27,075 nucleotides of DNA from UA16 sp965661575. Its GTDB lineage: Bacteria > Bacteroidota > Bacteroidia > Flavobacteriales_D > Sanyastnellaceae. Every line of letters begins with the position of its first letter. Position 1 is the first letter of the stretch. The translations under genes and the position numbers were made by a program. Below, one piece after another: positions 15,063 to 22,710 of this stretch. Location of the stretch: assembly GCA_965661575.1 (NCBI GenBank), contig CBFIEJ010000032.1:1-27075 (forward strand), written 5' to 3'. Under the pieces are notes generated by a model. The model had not been told where the DNA came from and did not search any database. It was given only the letters and a program-made list of their open reading frames with translations.

Positions 15063-16106
15063 ATGAATCAACCGCGTGTATTGTTTGCAATCCTTGATTG
15101 GGGGATGGGCCATGCCAGCCGAAGTGCTCCGTTGATTGCCCACGCAATCCATGAGAACTGGGAAGTCCATGTCGCTTCGAAAGGAACTGCATTGGCTTTT
15201 CTTCAGTCTCAATTTCAAGCTACTGACATCCAATTTCACGAAAAACCTGGATCGGACATTGAGTATGCTCGGCGTGGAAACCTCATCAAAATAGGCTTGC
15301 AAATCCCCTCGTTTCTTTCCAGCATCAAGTCAGAAGAAAATTGGACCGAATCGCTGGTGGCCGAGCACAATATCACCCACATCATCAGTGACAATTGTTA
15401 TGGCGTATGGCATCCGTCGGTGCCTGCTGTGTTGATCTCTCACCAATTGCAATTGCCGGTTCCCTTGCCCATGCGCTGGCTGGCAAAGGCTTTCGTCGTT
15501 CGACATGCACGCCGATTTCAAGCTGTTTGGGTGCCTGACACTGAGGACTTCGCACTGTCCGGAAAACTCGCAGCAGACAATGCCCTGAATCATCAAACGG
15601 CCATTGGTGTGCTCAGCCGATTGCCCGTAAATGGCGAGCAAGGTCGGTGGAGCCGAGTGGGAATGGTGAGTGGTCCAGAACCTCATCGGTCACTGATGGA
15701 AGCAGCATTGAAAAAATGGATTCTGGCAGACACCTCGCCAGGCTTATTGATCGCGGGACGCCCAAACGGACAAATCGAACAGCACAAGAACCTCACCATT
15801 TGGCCAAATCCAACGTCAGAAGAACTTTCATCAGCGCTGCGGGGTGCTCAGACGGTTGTTTGTCGTTCGGGGTACTCTTCGTTGTTGGATTTGGCCGCAC
15901 TTGGAAAGTCAGCCATACTTGTTCCGACACCAGGTCAACCGGAACAAATGCAACTCGCTTCCTATTGGAAAAAACACTGGGGAATGGCTGTCGTGTCGCA
16001 ATCCGACCTTGAGAACGGCCATCTCCCTTTGAGTACCGGGAAAATCGATAAGCACCAACCGAATGTTTTGGCTTGCACCGTGCTTGAAGCATTCGTGACC
16101 CATTAA
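15063..16106 (+). CDS. GT-B glycosyltransferase related to family 28
   Basis: A 347-residue probable glycosyltransferase. The N-terminus LFAILDWGMGHASRS matches a Bacteroidota family annotated as family 28 or MurG-like transferases, where the glycine-rich loop binds the acceptor or donor phosphate. The C-terminal half carries VVCRSGYSSLLDLAALGKSAILVPTPGQPEQMQLA (about residues 261-296), the standard nucleotide-sugar binding part of the GT28 C-terminal domain. The acceptor and donor are unknown, and it is not murG itself, since the MurG GGSQGA motif is absent. ATGs at 15048 and 15063 are both possible; I use the second, which puts the conserved segment closest to the N-terminus. Its stop codon overlaps the tadA promoter element. 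Confidence 0.8.
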   Translation: MNQPRVLFAILDWGMGHASRSAPLIAHAIHENWEVHVASKGTALAFLQSQFQATDIQFHEKPGSDIEYARRGNLIKIGLQIPSFLSSIKSEENWTESLVAEHNITHIISDNCYGVWHPSVPAVLISHQLQLPVPLPMRWLAKAFVVRHARRFQAVWVPDTEDFALSGKLAADNALNHQTAIGVLSRLPVNGEQGRWSRVGMVSGPEPHRSLMEAALKKWILADTSPGLLIAGRPNGQIEQHKNLTIWPNPTSEELSSALRGAQTVVCRSGYSSLLDLAALGKSAILVPTPGQPEQMQLASYWKKHWGMAVVSQSDLENGHLPLSTGKIDKHQPNVLACTVLEAFVTH

Positions 16107-16111
16107 ATTTG
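16104..16111 (+). promoter_or_regulatory. tadA: Candidate -7 promoter element for tadA
   Basis: TAAATTTG fully matches TAnnTTTG and overlaps the stop codon of the glycosyltransferase. CTTG at 16083-16086 is a partial -33 element with a 17-nt spacer. The leader would be about 17 bases. Confidence 0.4.
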
Positions 16112-16133
16112 ATCCTCAAAAGGAATAAAGTCC

Positions 16134-16601
16134 ATGGAACAACCCAAGAACGACGAACACTTCATGCGCCTTGCCTTGGCAGAAGCGCAGTACGCTTTCG
16201 AACAGGATGAAGTCCCTGTTGGGGCCGTGATCGTCGCGCGCAATCAAGTCATTGCTCGGGCCCACAATCTATGCGAGCGCCTGAACGACTTCACTGCTCA
16301 TGCTGAAATGCAAGCATTCACGGCCGCCTCAGAATTTTTGGGTGGAAAGCACCTGGACCAGTGTACCCTGTATGTGACACTAGAGCCGTGTCCAATGTGC
16401 GCTGGGGCTGCGTTTTGGACAAGAGTTGGGAGAATCGTCTATGGAGCCTCGGATGAAAAGCGAGGATTTCAGAAGTGGGGAATGCAGTCCGATGATCGCC
16501 TCATTCACCCGAAAACCACGGTAGATCGAGGTGTTCTTGCGGACGAGTGCAGCATGTTGGTCAAGTCTTTTTTTGCCAGCAAACGAAAAAAGCGTTTGTA
16601 A
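16134..16601 (+). CDS. tadA: tRNA-specific adenosine deaminase
   Basis: TadA deaminates the wobble adenosine (A34) of tRNA-Arg(ACG) to inosine. The 155-residue protein has the zinc-dependent deaminase motifs: His56 and Glu58 in FTAHAEM, and Cys86 and Cys89 in TLEPCPMCAGA. DEVPVGAVIVARNQVIARAHN near the N-terminus is typical of TadA rather than of cytosine or guanine deaminases, and length fits. A nucleoside deaminase of related specificity cannot be fully excluded. The ATG at 16134 follows AAAAGGAATAAAG, a fair ribosome binding site. It has its own promoter element and is followed by mgtE after a 60-bp gap. Confidence 0.9.
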   Translation: MEQPKNDEHFMRLALAEAQYAFEQDEVPVGAVIVARNQVIARAHNLCERLNDFTAHAEMQAFTAASEFLGGKHLDQCTLYVTLEPCPMCAGAAFWTRVGRIVYGASDEKRGFQKWGMQSDDRLIHPKTTVDRGVLADECSMLVKSFFASKRKKRL

Positions 16602-16637
16602 ATCAATGGAGGAGACGGGGGTATCACAAGTCCTGTT

Positions 16638-16645
16638 TAACTTTG
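16638..16645 (+). promoter_or_regulatory. mgtE: Candidate -7 promoter element for mgtE
   Basis: TAACTTTG fully matches TAnnTTTG, 16 bases before the mgtE ATG at 16662. No -33 TTTG was found at a suitable distance. Confidence 0.35.
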
Positions 16646-16661
16646 AGCAGCAACGTGTCCC

Positions 16662-18026
16662 ATGATCGACATCAACAATAACCTCATTCAACAACTCACT
16701 GACCGCATCGAAGCGGGTCAGGACAGTGAGTTGCGCCAGTGGGCGAGCGATCTCCACGCGACGGACATCGCAGAGATTTTAGGCCAGATGCGACTGGAGC
16801 CTGCGAGTTACCTCTATCGATTGCTCGGTACAGAGGTAAAAGCAGACGTGCTGATTGAGCTGGATGAAGATCAACGAGCCGATTTGCTCTCTGGGATGAC
16901 GGCAGAAGAGATTGCTGGAGGTGTGATGGGTCAGTTGGATTCTGACGATGCCACCGATGTCATTTCCGAGTTGCCTCCAAACAAGGCAGAAGAGGTCATT
17001 GGTCATTTGGAAGACGACGAACGCGCTTCAGACATCAGGGACCTCCTGAATTACGAAGAAGGAACGGCGGGAGCAATGATGGCAAAAGAACTGGTCAAAG
17101 TTCAAGGTGAGTGGAGCGTGACCCGAGCCATTCGAGAAATCCGAAGGCAAGCTGAAGAACTGCACCAGGTCTACACTGTTTATGTGGTGGACGAAGAGGA
17201 TCGACTTACGGGACGACTGAGCATGAAGCATTTGCTCCTTGGGGCAGAGAGCACGCGATCAAAGATTCGAGAGCTGCAAAAAGACGACGGAATTGTAACC
17301 ATCAAAGCGCGTGAGTCTTCCGAAAAAGCGACCATGCTGATGGAACGTTATGATCTCGTTGCTCTTCCGGTGGTTGATGAAGAGCAAAAATTGGTCGGAC
17401 GCATCACCATCGATGACGCCGTCGACAGCATCATTGAAGATGCAGAACGTGACTATCAACTTGCGAGTGGAATTTCCGAGGACGTGGAGTCCAGTGATGA
17501 TGTCATCACACTCACCCGTGCCCGACTGCCTTGGTTGCTCATTGGTTTGGTCGGCGGTATCGGTGGTGCTTATGTCATTGGTTGGTTCGACATCAAAGAA
17601 AATGCGGAGATGGCGCTTTTCATTCCGCTCATTGCGGCTATGGGTGGAAATGTAGGCGTTCAATCTGCTGCCATTGTTGTGCAAGGATTGGCTTCCAGTC
17701 ACATCAACACCAGCAACTTGCTTCGACGGTTGTCGAAGGAATTAGGCGTTGGAATCCTCAACGGGCTCATTTGTGGCTTGCTCATATTGGGGGTAACGCT
17801 CCTTCTCAATTTTGGGACGGCACTGAGCATTACGGTGAGTATTGCCCTGCTTTGCGTGATTATTTTTGCCGCACTCTTTGGCACGTTTGTGCCCTTGATG
17901 CTTCACCGGTACAAGATTGACCCCGCGTTGGCCACAGGGCCTTTTATCACGACCGTCAATGACATCATCGGATTGATGATTTATTTCGCTACGGGAAGTC
18001 TGATCAGCAGCATGATTCTCAGTTGA
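16662..18026 (+). CDS. mgtE: MgtE-family magnesium transporter
   Basis: A 454-residue Mg2+ channel of the inner membrane. The N-terminal helical domain (about 1-130) contains repeats such as ADLLSGMTAEEIAG and LDSDDATDVISELPPNKAEEVI. Two CBS domains follow (about 135-260), which sense cytosolic Mg2+ and close the pore. Five membrane helices (about 285-454) carry the pore segments: MGGNVGVQSAAIVVQGLA near residue 327 and IDPALATGPFITTVNDIIGL near 420, where the Asp lining the ion path sits. Domain order and length are standard. The next gene begins 1 nt after the stop, so they are co-transcribed, although no functional link between Mg2+ uptake and a hydroxyacid dehydrogenase is obvious. Confidence 0.94.
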   Translation: MIDINNNLIQQLTDRIEAGQDSELRQWASDLHATDIAEILGQMRLEPASYLYRLLGTEVKADVLIELDEDQRADLLSGMTAEEIAGGVMGQLDSDDATDVISELPPNKAEEVIGHLEDDERASDIRDLLNYEEGTAGAMMAKELVKVQGEWSVTRAIREIRRQAEELHQVYTVYVVDEEDRLTGRLSMKHLLLGAESTRSKIRELQKDDGIVTIKARESSEKATMLMERYDLVALPVVDEEQKLVGRITIDDAVDSIIEDAERDYQLASGISEDVESSDDVITLTRARLPWLLIGLVGGIGGAYVIGWFDIKENAEMALFIPLIAAMGGNVGVQSAAIVVQGLASSHINTSNLLRRLSKELGVGILNGLICGLLILGVTLLLNFGTALSITVSIALLCVIIFAALFGTFVPLMLHRYKIDPALATGPFITTVNDIIGLMIYFATGSLISSMILS

Positions 18027-18027
18027 G

Positions 18028-18978
18028 ATGAACAAACGGATCGTCTTTTTGGACACTGTCCATCCCATCCTATTCAATCGACTCAAGGACGCAGGCATGC
18101 ACTGTGAATGGCAAACGGACATGGACCGCAGTTCGATATTAAACGGAAGGCTCGCCGACGCACACGGCCTCGTCCTGCGCTCCCGACTAACCTTGGACAC
18201 TCCCATGCTGCAAGCGATGCCTCAATTGAAATGGATCGCACGCAGTGGTGCGGGGCTCGAAAACATAGATATTCATGCGGCAAACGACCTGCAAATCGAG
18301 GTGATCAACTCACCTGAAGGCAACGCAGATTCGGTTGGAGAACATGTCATTGGTCAATTGCTCATGCTGCTGCACAAATTGCATACGGGACACCGACATG
18401 TCCAACAAGGAGGTTGGGACCGCGAAGGGCATCGAGGCTCAGAACTTGGAGCGAAAACGGTCGGAATCATTGGATACGGCAACATGGGGAGTGCTTTCGC
18501 TCAACGTCTCTCAGGATTCGGATGCCGGGTGCTCGCTCATGACATCATCAAACGAGGCTTCGATGGTGAGCACGGAGTTGAAGAGGCGGAACTCTCTGCG
18601 ATTTTCGAGCATTGCAATGTGGTCTCGCTCCACGTGCCATTGACCGAAATCACGAACAAAATGGTGAATACAGATTGGATTCAACAGTTCAAAAACCCAG
18701 CCATCCTCATCAATTCATCGCGCGGGGCCGTGGTGGAAACGACTGCCGTGGTGGAAGGATTGGACTCGGGGCATCTTCAAGGTGCCATTTTAGACGTGCT
18801 TGAATATGAAAAGAACAGTTTAGAGGGGCTATCGGCACGTCCACAAGCATTGAACACCTTGTCTCGTGACGAGCGAGTAGTTCTCTCCCCTCACGTCGCT
18901 GGATGGAGTCATGAAAGTTATTTCAAACTGAGCAACGTTCTGGCTGAGAAAATATTCGCTTACGAGGAGAAGTCTTAA
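18028..18978 (+). CDS. D-2-hydroxyacid dehydrogenase, phosphoglycerate-dehydrogenase-like
   Basis: A 316-residue NAD-dependent dehydrogenase of the D-isomer-specific family. The NAD-binding motif is GIIGYGNMGSAFAQ (146-159). The catalytic triad is Arg232 in NSSRGAVV, Glu261 in DVLEYE, and His289 in SPHVAGW. LKWIARSGAGLENID in the substrate domain resembles 3-phosphoglycerate dehydrogenase (SerA), the first step of serine synthesis. It has no C-terminal ACT domain, so it would not show the serine feedback of long SerA forms. Substrate is therefore uncertain: phosphoglycerate is most likely, with glyoxylate or hydroxypyruvate possible. Start ATG at 18028 is coupled to mgtE. It converges on the exbD operon. 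Confidence 0.87.
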   Translation: MNKRIVFLDTVHPILFNRLKDAGMHCEWQTDMDRSSILNGRLADAHGLVLRSRLTLDTPMLQAMPQLKWIARSGAGLENIDIHAANDLQIEVINSPEGNADSVGEHVIGQLLMLLHKLHTGHRHVQQGGWDREGHRGSELGAKTVGIIGYGNMGSAFAQRLSGFGCRVLAHDIIKRGFDGEHGVEEAELSAIFEHCNVVSLHVPLTEITNKMVNTDWIQQFKNPAILINSSRGAVVETTAVVEGLDSGHLQGAILDVLEYEKNSLEGLSARPQALNTLSRDERVVLSPHVAGWSHESYFKLSNVLAEKIFAYEEKS

Positions 18979-19008
18979 AATTGCCTGTCATTAAAATTTA
19001 AAAGGCAC

Positions 19009-19038
19009 CAAAAACCCGACTCTTTTGGGAATCGGGTT
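19009..19038 (-). terminator. Rho-independent terminator of the exbB-exbD operon
   Basis: AACCCGA at 19013-19019 pairs with TCGGGTT at 19032-19038 around a 12-base loop. Read on the minus strand the stem runs into a T-rich tail, so it should end the operon that stops at 19068. On the plus strand the tail is poor in T, so it is a weaker stop for the dehydrogenase gene. Confidence 0.7.
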
Positions 19039-19067
19039 CAAAATGTTTTGGTACGAATGATTCACTG

Positions 19068-19541
19068 TCAATTACCTGACTGGGTACGTTCTCTACCTGA
19101 GGCTGAATAAAGCACTTTTAAAGCAGAAGCCTTTCGCAGCTCTTGCTTCACGTCTGTGACAATTCCCATCTTGGTATCCTTGTCAACCTTGAGCGAAACC
19201 CACATCTTGCTTTGTTCTGATTCTGCGAGGGTCAAGCGTTCATTGCTTACCCAGTCTTGGATCATATCCGGAGATGCAAAGGCATCGTTCAACTGCATCA
19301 CCGGCTCTGTTCCATAACGCCGATCCATTGGCACACCAATGTTGACATAACGGATCAAGTGCTTCTTTTCAATTTTGTAAAGCTCTGATGCCTCTGGGCG
19401 AATCAATCTTACCTTCTCTTCTTCTGTTCGCAGAACCGTGGCAACCATGAAGAAGAAGAGCAACATGAAAACGATGTCCGGCAGCGAAGCTGTCGAAATC
19501 GTGGCCATGCCCCGTTTGTTTCCTTTTCTAAACTTTCCCAT
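19068..19541 (-). CDS. exbD: ExbD/TolR-family biopolymer transport protein (second copy)
   Basis: A 157-residue ExbD-like protein with one N-terminal transmembrane helix (about residues 19-38) preceded by a basic cytoplasmic tail. Asp22 in LPDIVFMLLFFFMV matches the membrane aspartate that carries protons in ExbD and TolR. The rest is periplasmic. In ExbBD systems a pentamer of ExbB with an ExbD dimer uses the proton gradient to energise TonB-dependent receptors or related envelope machines. The start is ATG 19541, 1 nt after the stop of the first exbD; a longer frame with 25 more residues overlaps that gene. It is the last gene of a four-gene operon. No TonB is present in the window. Confidence 0.88.
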   Translation of the reverse strand: MGKFRKGNKRGMATISTASLPDIVFMLLFFFMVATVLRTEEEKVRLIRPEASELYKIEKKHLIRYVNIGVPMDRRYGTEPVMQLNDAFASPDMIQDWVSNERLTLAESEQSKMWVSLKVDKDTKMGIVTDVKQELRKASALKVLYSASGRERTQSGN

Positions 19542-19542
19542 A

Positions 19543-20367
19543 TCAGTAGTACGTTGATCCTTCGCGTGGTTCAGCTTCTGAAATACGTTGCGGATAAACC
19601 GATCGCACAGCGACAATTTTCTTCAACAACTCACCGTCTTCCGTATTGCGGTCGTACAAATCCTCTAACTCCTTGTAGGTGCGACCAAACTTAGCCACCG
19701 CCAATTCGTCGCGCAATTCATTGACCGCTGACTGAAGCTCATTTTGAACCTGCAGGTACGTATTGTACGTGGTAGCATTGTCATTTTGCATGGAAATCAG
19801 AGCGGAAGGAGGCAGTTCTTTGTAGTCACCTCCGAGCAACTCAATCGTCGCCAATTTGTCCTGCCAATTCTCCAATACCTTGGTGTAGTTCTTTTTTCGA
19901 TTCTCGTCCTCTGCCGCGGATAAGAAGGCTTCGTATTCTGCGATGCGTTGCTTCACGTCGACCTTCCGAACCCAAACCCGTTCGGGGAAAGCCGCATTGG
20001 TCTTTCCGTTGGCACCTGTAATCAGAACAACCTCTCGGTTCTTACTCACTGTTTCCCGCCCAACCGCATGAGACATGATGCCATCACCTGTCGCGATGAG
20101 GAAATCCTTGGCTTTGTCTTTGAGGTCTTCAATGTCCAAAGGCTCGGCCTCAACAAGCAATTCATCGAGAAAGTTGACTTTCACATTGAACACATTCTGC
20201 TCCTTCGCCTGAGGTACGTCAATGTCTGGAGGAACCGGAGGAGGAAGCTGTCGCTTGATCCCCTCGTCCGAATCAATGGTGGTCGTTACCAGCCAAAAGA
20301 TCAAGAGGAGGAACGCGATGTCCGCCATCGAGCCCGCATTGATTTCTGCTAATTCTCGGCGTGCCAT
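19543..20367 (-). CDS. exbD: ExbD/TolR-family protein, enlarged periplasmic region (first copy)
   Basis: A 274-residue ExbD-like protein, about twice the length of enterobacterial ExbD. The N-terminal helix (about 14-30) has Asp16 in SMADIAFLLLIFWLV, the proton-carrying residue, followed by the proline-rich LPPPVPPDID (41-50). The C-terminal part, with TYLQVQNELQSAVNELRDELA and VYPQRISEAEP, matches what I recall of Bacteroidota ExbD proteins. Between about residues 120 and 190 there is an extra charged, probably helical segment (QRIAEYEAFLSAAEDENRKK and ENWQDKLATIELLGG) that I do not recognise from the family. It starts 7 bp after the 4-TM gene and is followed by the second exbD, so two different ExbD subunits are made. 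Confidence 0.87.
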   Translation of the reverse strand: MARRELAEINAGSMADIAFLLLIFWLVTTTIDSDEGIKRQLPPPVPPDIDVPQAKEQNVFNVKVNFLDELLVEAEPLDIEDLKDKAKDFLIATGDGIMSHAVGRETVSKNREVVLITGANGKTNAAFPERVWVRKVDVKQRIAEYEAFLSAAEDENRKKNYTKVLENWQDKLATIELLGGDYKELPPSALISMQNDNATTYNTYLQVQNELQSAVNELRDELAVAKFGRTYKELEDLYDRNTEDGELLKKIVAVRSVYPQRISEAEPREGSTYY

Positions 20368-20374
20368 TCTCGTC

Positions 20375-20854
20375 TTATTTCAATGCGCTGCGCACTTCTG
20401 CAACAACGATTGTCAAAATGGATAAACTGCCAAGGAGGTATACGAAATACAGACCACCGCCTGCGAAGAGACTCTCACCCGTCGTGACCTTGATGCCACT
20501 AGCCTCATAGGCATTGAGCACTGTATCATCGGCCAACACATAAAAACTCAGCAGGCCAATGACTACGAATCCAACGAAACCAATGATGGTTCCCATCACC
20601 GAGTTTGGATTGTTGATCAATTTCAAGATCAAAAACCCCAAACCAAACAACACAGATGCGGCTGCACATGCAATGCCTACGAAGTAAATGATGTAAAACA
20701 GTCCATCAAGAAGCGCTCCGTAGCGCTCCTGGCCTTCGACGAAAGTCTCGTCGGTTCCACTTCTTGAAGTGATCATGTAGCTGAGAACAACTCCCACTAC
20801 AATCACTGCAATCCGCAGGACTGAAAGGCCAAGTCTTAATCCTTTATCACCCAT
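20375..20854 (-). CDS. Four-helix membrane protein of the ExbB/ExbD operon
   Basis: A 159-residue protein with four predicted membrane helices, at about residues 10-27, 48-78, 87-107 and 130-155, and short loops. It has no motif I can name. The gene position, between exbB and two exbD genes, is one I know from many Bacteroidota, where a small uncharacterised membrane protein recurs in exactly this slot. That makes a role as accessory subunit of the proton-driven complex reasonable but unproven. Gaps are 11 bp to exbB and 7 bp to exbD, so all four genes share one transcript. Confidence 0.8.
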   Translation of the reverse strand: MGDKGLRLGLSVLRIAVIVVGVVLSYMITSRSGTDETFVEGQERYGALLDGLFYIIYFVGIACAAASVLFGLGFLILKLINNPNSVMGTIIGFVGFVVIGLLSFYVLADDTVLNAYEASGIKVTTGESLFAGGGLYFVYLLGSLSILTIVVAEVRSALK

Positions 20855-20865
20855 GATTCAGCAGT

Positions 20866-21729
20866 TTATTTGCCTTGAAGCTTGCGCTTGTACAATAAGT
20901 CAACGAGGTCCATAGACGCCTCTTCCATATCCAAAACAATGCTATCAATCTTCGACAAAATGTAGTTGTAGAAGATCTGCAAGATGATGGCTACAATCAA
21001 ACCCGAAACGGTTGTGATCAAGGCTACTTTAATACCACCCGCAACGATAGACGCGTTGATGGTGTTGGCTTCAGCAATTTTGTCAAAGGCGGAAATCATA
21101 CCGATAACCGTACCCATGAAACCCAACATCGGTGCCAACGCTATGAACAAGCTGATCCAACTCAGTCCACGCTCCAACTTCGACATCTCCACACTACCGT
21201 AGTCTTCAATTGCTTTCGCTACCTCCTCGTAAGACCCGGAGGATCGATCTAAGCCTTGATAGAAAATCGTTGCTACTGGTCCCGCTGTGTTTCGGCAGAC
21301 CTCTTTGGCAGCTTCTTCACCACCTTTCTCAAGCGCTCCTTCAATCCCTTCAACAAGCTTTCCCGTATTGGTAGTTGCCATGTTGAGGTAGATGATACGC
21401 TCAATACTCAAGGCCAGACCAAGAATCAGGCAAATCAAAACGAAAGCCATGAAAGTAGCACCGCCTTCGATGAAGTAGCGCTTCACTGTTTGGTGAAAAC
21501 TCAACACTTCACGTGTTTCTTCAGCAGGTGTTTCATCAGCTACAGCCGGCGCAATCGCCGCCATCGTGTCAACCACCATGGAATCTGCCGCCATAGCTGT
21601 GCTATCAGTAGCGGTTTCAACAGCGGTGGTGTCGGTCATTTCCATCGCAGCATCTTGTGCGAATGTTGCGGTCGGAAAATTGATGAAAATCAACCCTGCA
21701 ATGGCAAAGAGGGCAAACAACTTCTTCAT
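20866..21729 (-). CDS. exbB: ExbB/TolQ/MotA-family proton channel protein
   Basis: A 287-residue ExbB-like protein. It begins with a signal-peptide-like segment (MKKLFALFAIAGL, cleavage perhaps after TFAQ near residue 25), then a low-complexity stretch of Ala, Thr, Asp, Met and Val up to about residue 70. The ExbB core follows with three membrane helices at about 90-115, 190-215 and 235-258. LAPMLGFMGTVIGMISAF and ALITTVSGLIVAI are the channel motifs that face the ExbD helix. It is the first gene of the operon and has the best promoter in the window just upstream. The exported, low-complexity N-terminus is longer than in E. coli ExbB but usual in Bacteroidota. Substrate machinery (TonB-type or gliding-related) is not shown here. 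Confidence 0.92.
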   Translation of the reverse strand: MKKLFALFAIAGLIFINFPTATFAQDAAMEMTDTTAVETATDSTAMAADSMVVDTMAAIAPAVADETPAEETREVLSFHQTVKRYFIEGGATFMAFVLICLILGLALSIERIIYLNMATTNTGKLVEGIEGALEKGGEEAAKEVCRNTAGPVATIFYQGLDRSSGSYEEVAKAIEDYGSVEMSKLERGLSWISLFIALAPMLGFMGTVIGMISAFDKIAEANTINASIVAGGIKVALITTVSGLIVAIILQIFYNYILSKIDSIVLDMEEASMDLVDLLYKRKLQGK

Positions 21730-21794
21730 GTGAATCTTGATTCGTGTTATTTCAATCGTGTGCTTTGCGAGCGTTTGTCACTTTCGCAAGTGTG

Positions 21795-21826
21795 CAAATG
21801 TAATTCGCGGTTCACCAACGAACAAA
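21795..21826 (-). promoter_or_regulatory. Promoter of the exbB-exbD operon
   Basis: Read on the minus strand, TTTG at 21826-21823 and TACATTTG at 21802-21795 are separated by 20 nt. Both match the Bacteroidetes sigma factor consensus TTTG-N19-TAnnTTTG. Transcription would start near 21790, about 60 bases before the exbB ATG. Confidence 0.65.
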
Positions 21827-21902
21827 GAGAATTTCCGGTAGATTTATACTCAACCTCGTTGGCGACCCCAATTTAGCTTCAATCGAGCAAACAGAAACGT
21901 GT

Positions 21903-22688
21903 ATGAATTGCCATTTTTTTCAAGTCGACGCTTTCACAACATCGGTGTTTTCAGGGAATTCCGCCTGCGTTGTACTTCTCGAAGATTGGATCGACGACAT
22001 CACCTTACTGAACATCGCTCGTGAAAATGCAGTCGCCGAAACAGCCTTTATTTTTCGACAAGACGACCACTTTCGCCTGCGTTGGTTTACCCCGGACATC
22101 GAAATTGACCTCTGTGGTCACGCCACTTTAGCCGCAGGGCACGTGGTGCTCTCGCACCTTGAACCGGAAACAAAAGCGGCCACATTTGATACAATCAGTG
22201 GCAAGCTGCAGGTGACGCGCTATGACAGCATGTACTGCATGGACCTTCCGAGTCGACCGCCAGCAATCGCCGAACTGCCGCCATCCATTGCCGAATCATT
22301 GAGTCAGCCGCCAATGGAAGTCTTGAAGGGCCGTGACTACATTCTTGTTTATCGGGAAGAATCTGAAGTTGCCAATCTTCAAATCAATCGCGAACAATTT
22401 GACAGAATTAACCTCGATCCAGGTGGGGTTGCTGCGACAGCTCCGGGCAATGACTGCGATTTCGTTTCGCGTTTTTTCACGCCCCAAGCCACGATTCTGG
22501 AGGATCCAGTCACGGGGTCAGCCCACTGCTCACTCGCACCCTTTTGGGGGCGTCGCCTGGATAAAAACGAGTTAGACGCCAAACAAATTTCCACTCGAGG
22601 AGGTGAATTGCACTGCAAAGTGCAAGGCAACCGCGTCCATCTGTTCGGTCACGCGATAACCTACGCCGAAGGACGGATTCATTTTTAA
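21903..22688 (+). CDS. PhzF-family isomerase
   Basis: A 261-residue protein of the PhzF fold (diaminopimelate-epimerase-like). Signatures are FQVDAFTTSVFSGNSACVV at the N-terminus, Glu46 in ENAVAETAF (the catalytic acid in PhzF), WFTPDIEIDLCGHATLAAGHV (76-96), and EDPVTGSAHCSLAPFW in the second half. PhzF in pseudomonads isomerises a dihydroxyanthranilate in phenazine synthesis, but there is no other phenazine gene here, and most stand-alone homologues have unknown substrates. It should therefore not be read as evidence of phenazine production. It is divergent from exbB and is followed by tatD after 22 bp, so the two may be co-transcribed. Confidence 0.88.
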   Translation: MNCHFFQVDAFTTSVFSGNSACVVLLEDWIDDITLLNIARENAVAETAFIFRQDDHFRLRWFTPDIEIDLCGHATLAAGHVVLSHLEPETKAATFDTISGKLQVTRYDSMYCMDLPSRPPAIAELPPSIAESLSQPPMEVLKGRDYILVYREESEVANLQINREQFDRINLDPGGVAATAPGNDCDFVSRFFTPQATILEDPVTGSAHCSLAPFWGRRLDKNELDAKQISTRGGELHCKVQGNRVHLFGHAITYAEGRIHF

Positions 22689-22710
22689 TTGTCTGCGCTA
22701 ACTTCGCGCA

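Noticed and set aside
21903..22688. PhzF-like gene as evidence of phenazine synthesis
   Set aside because: No other phz gene is present, and stand-alone PhzF homologues are common with unknown substrates.
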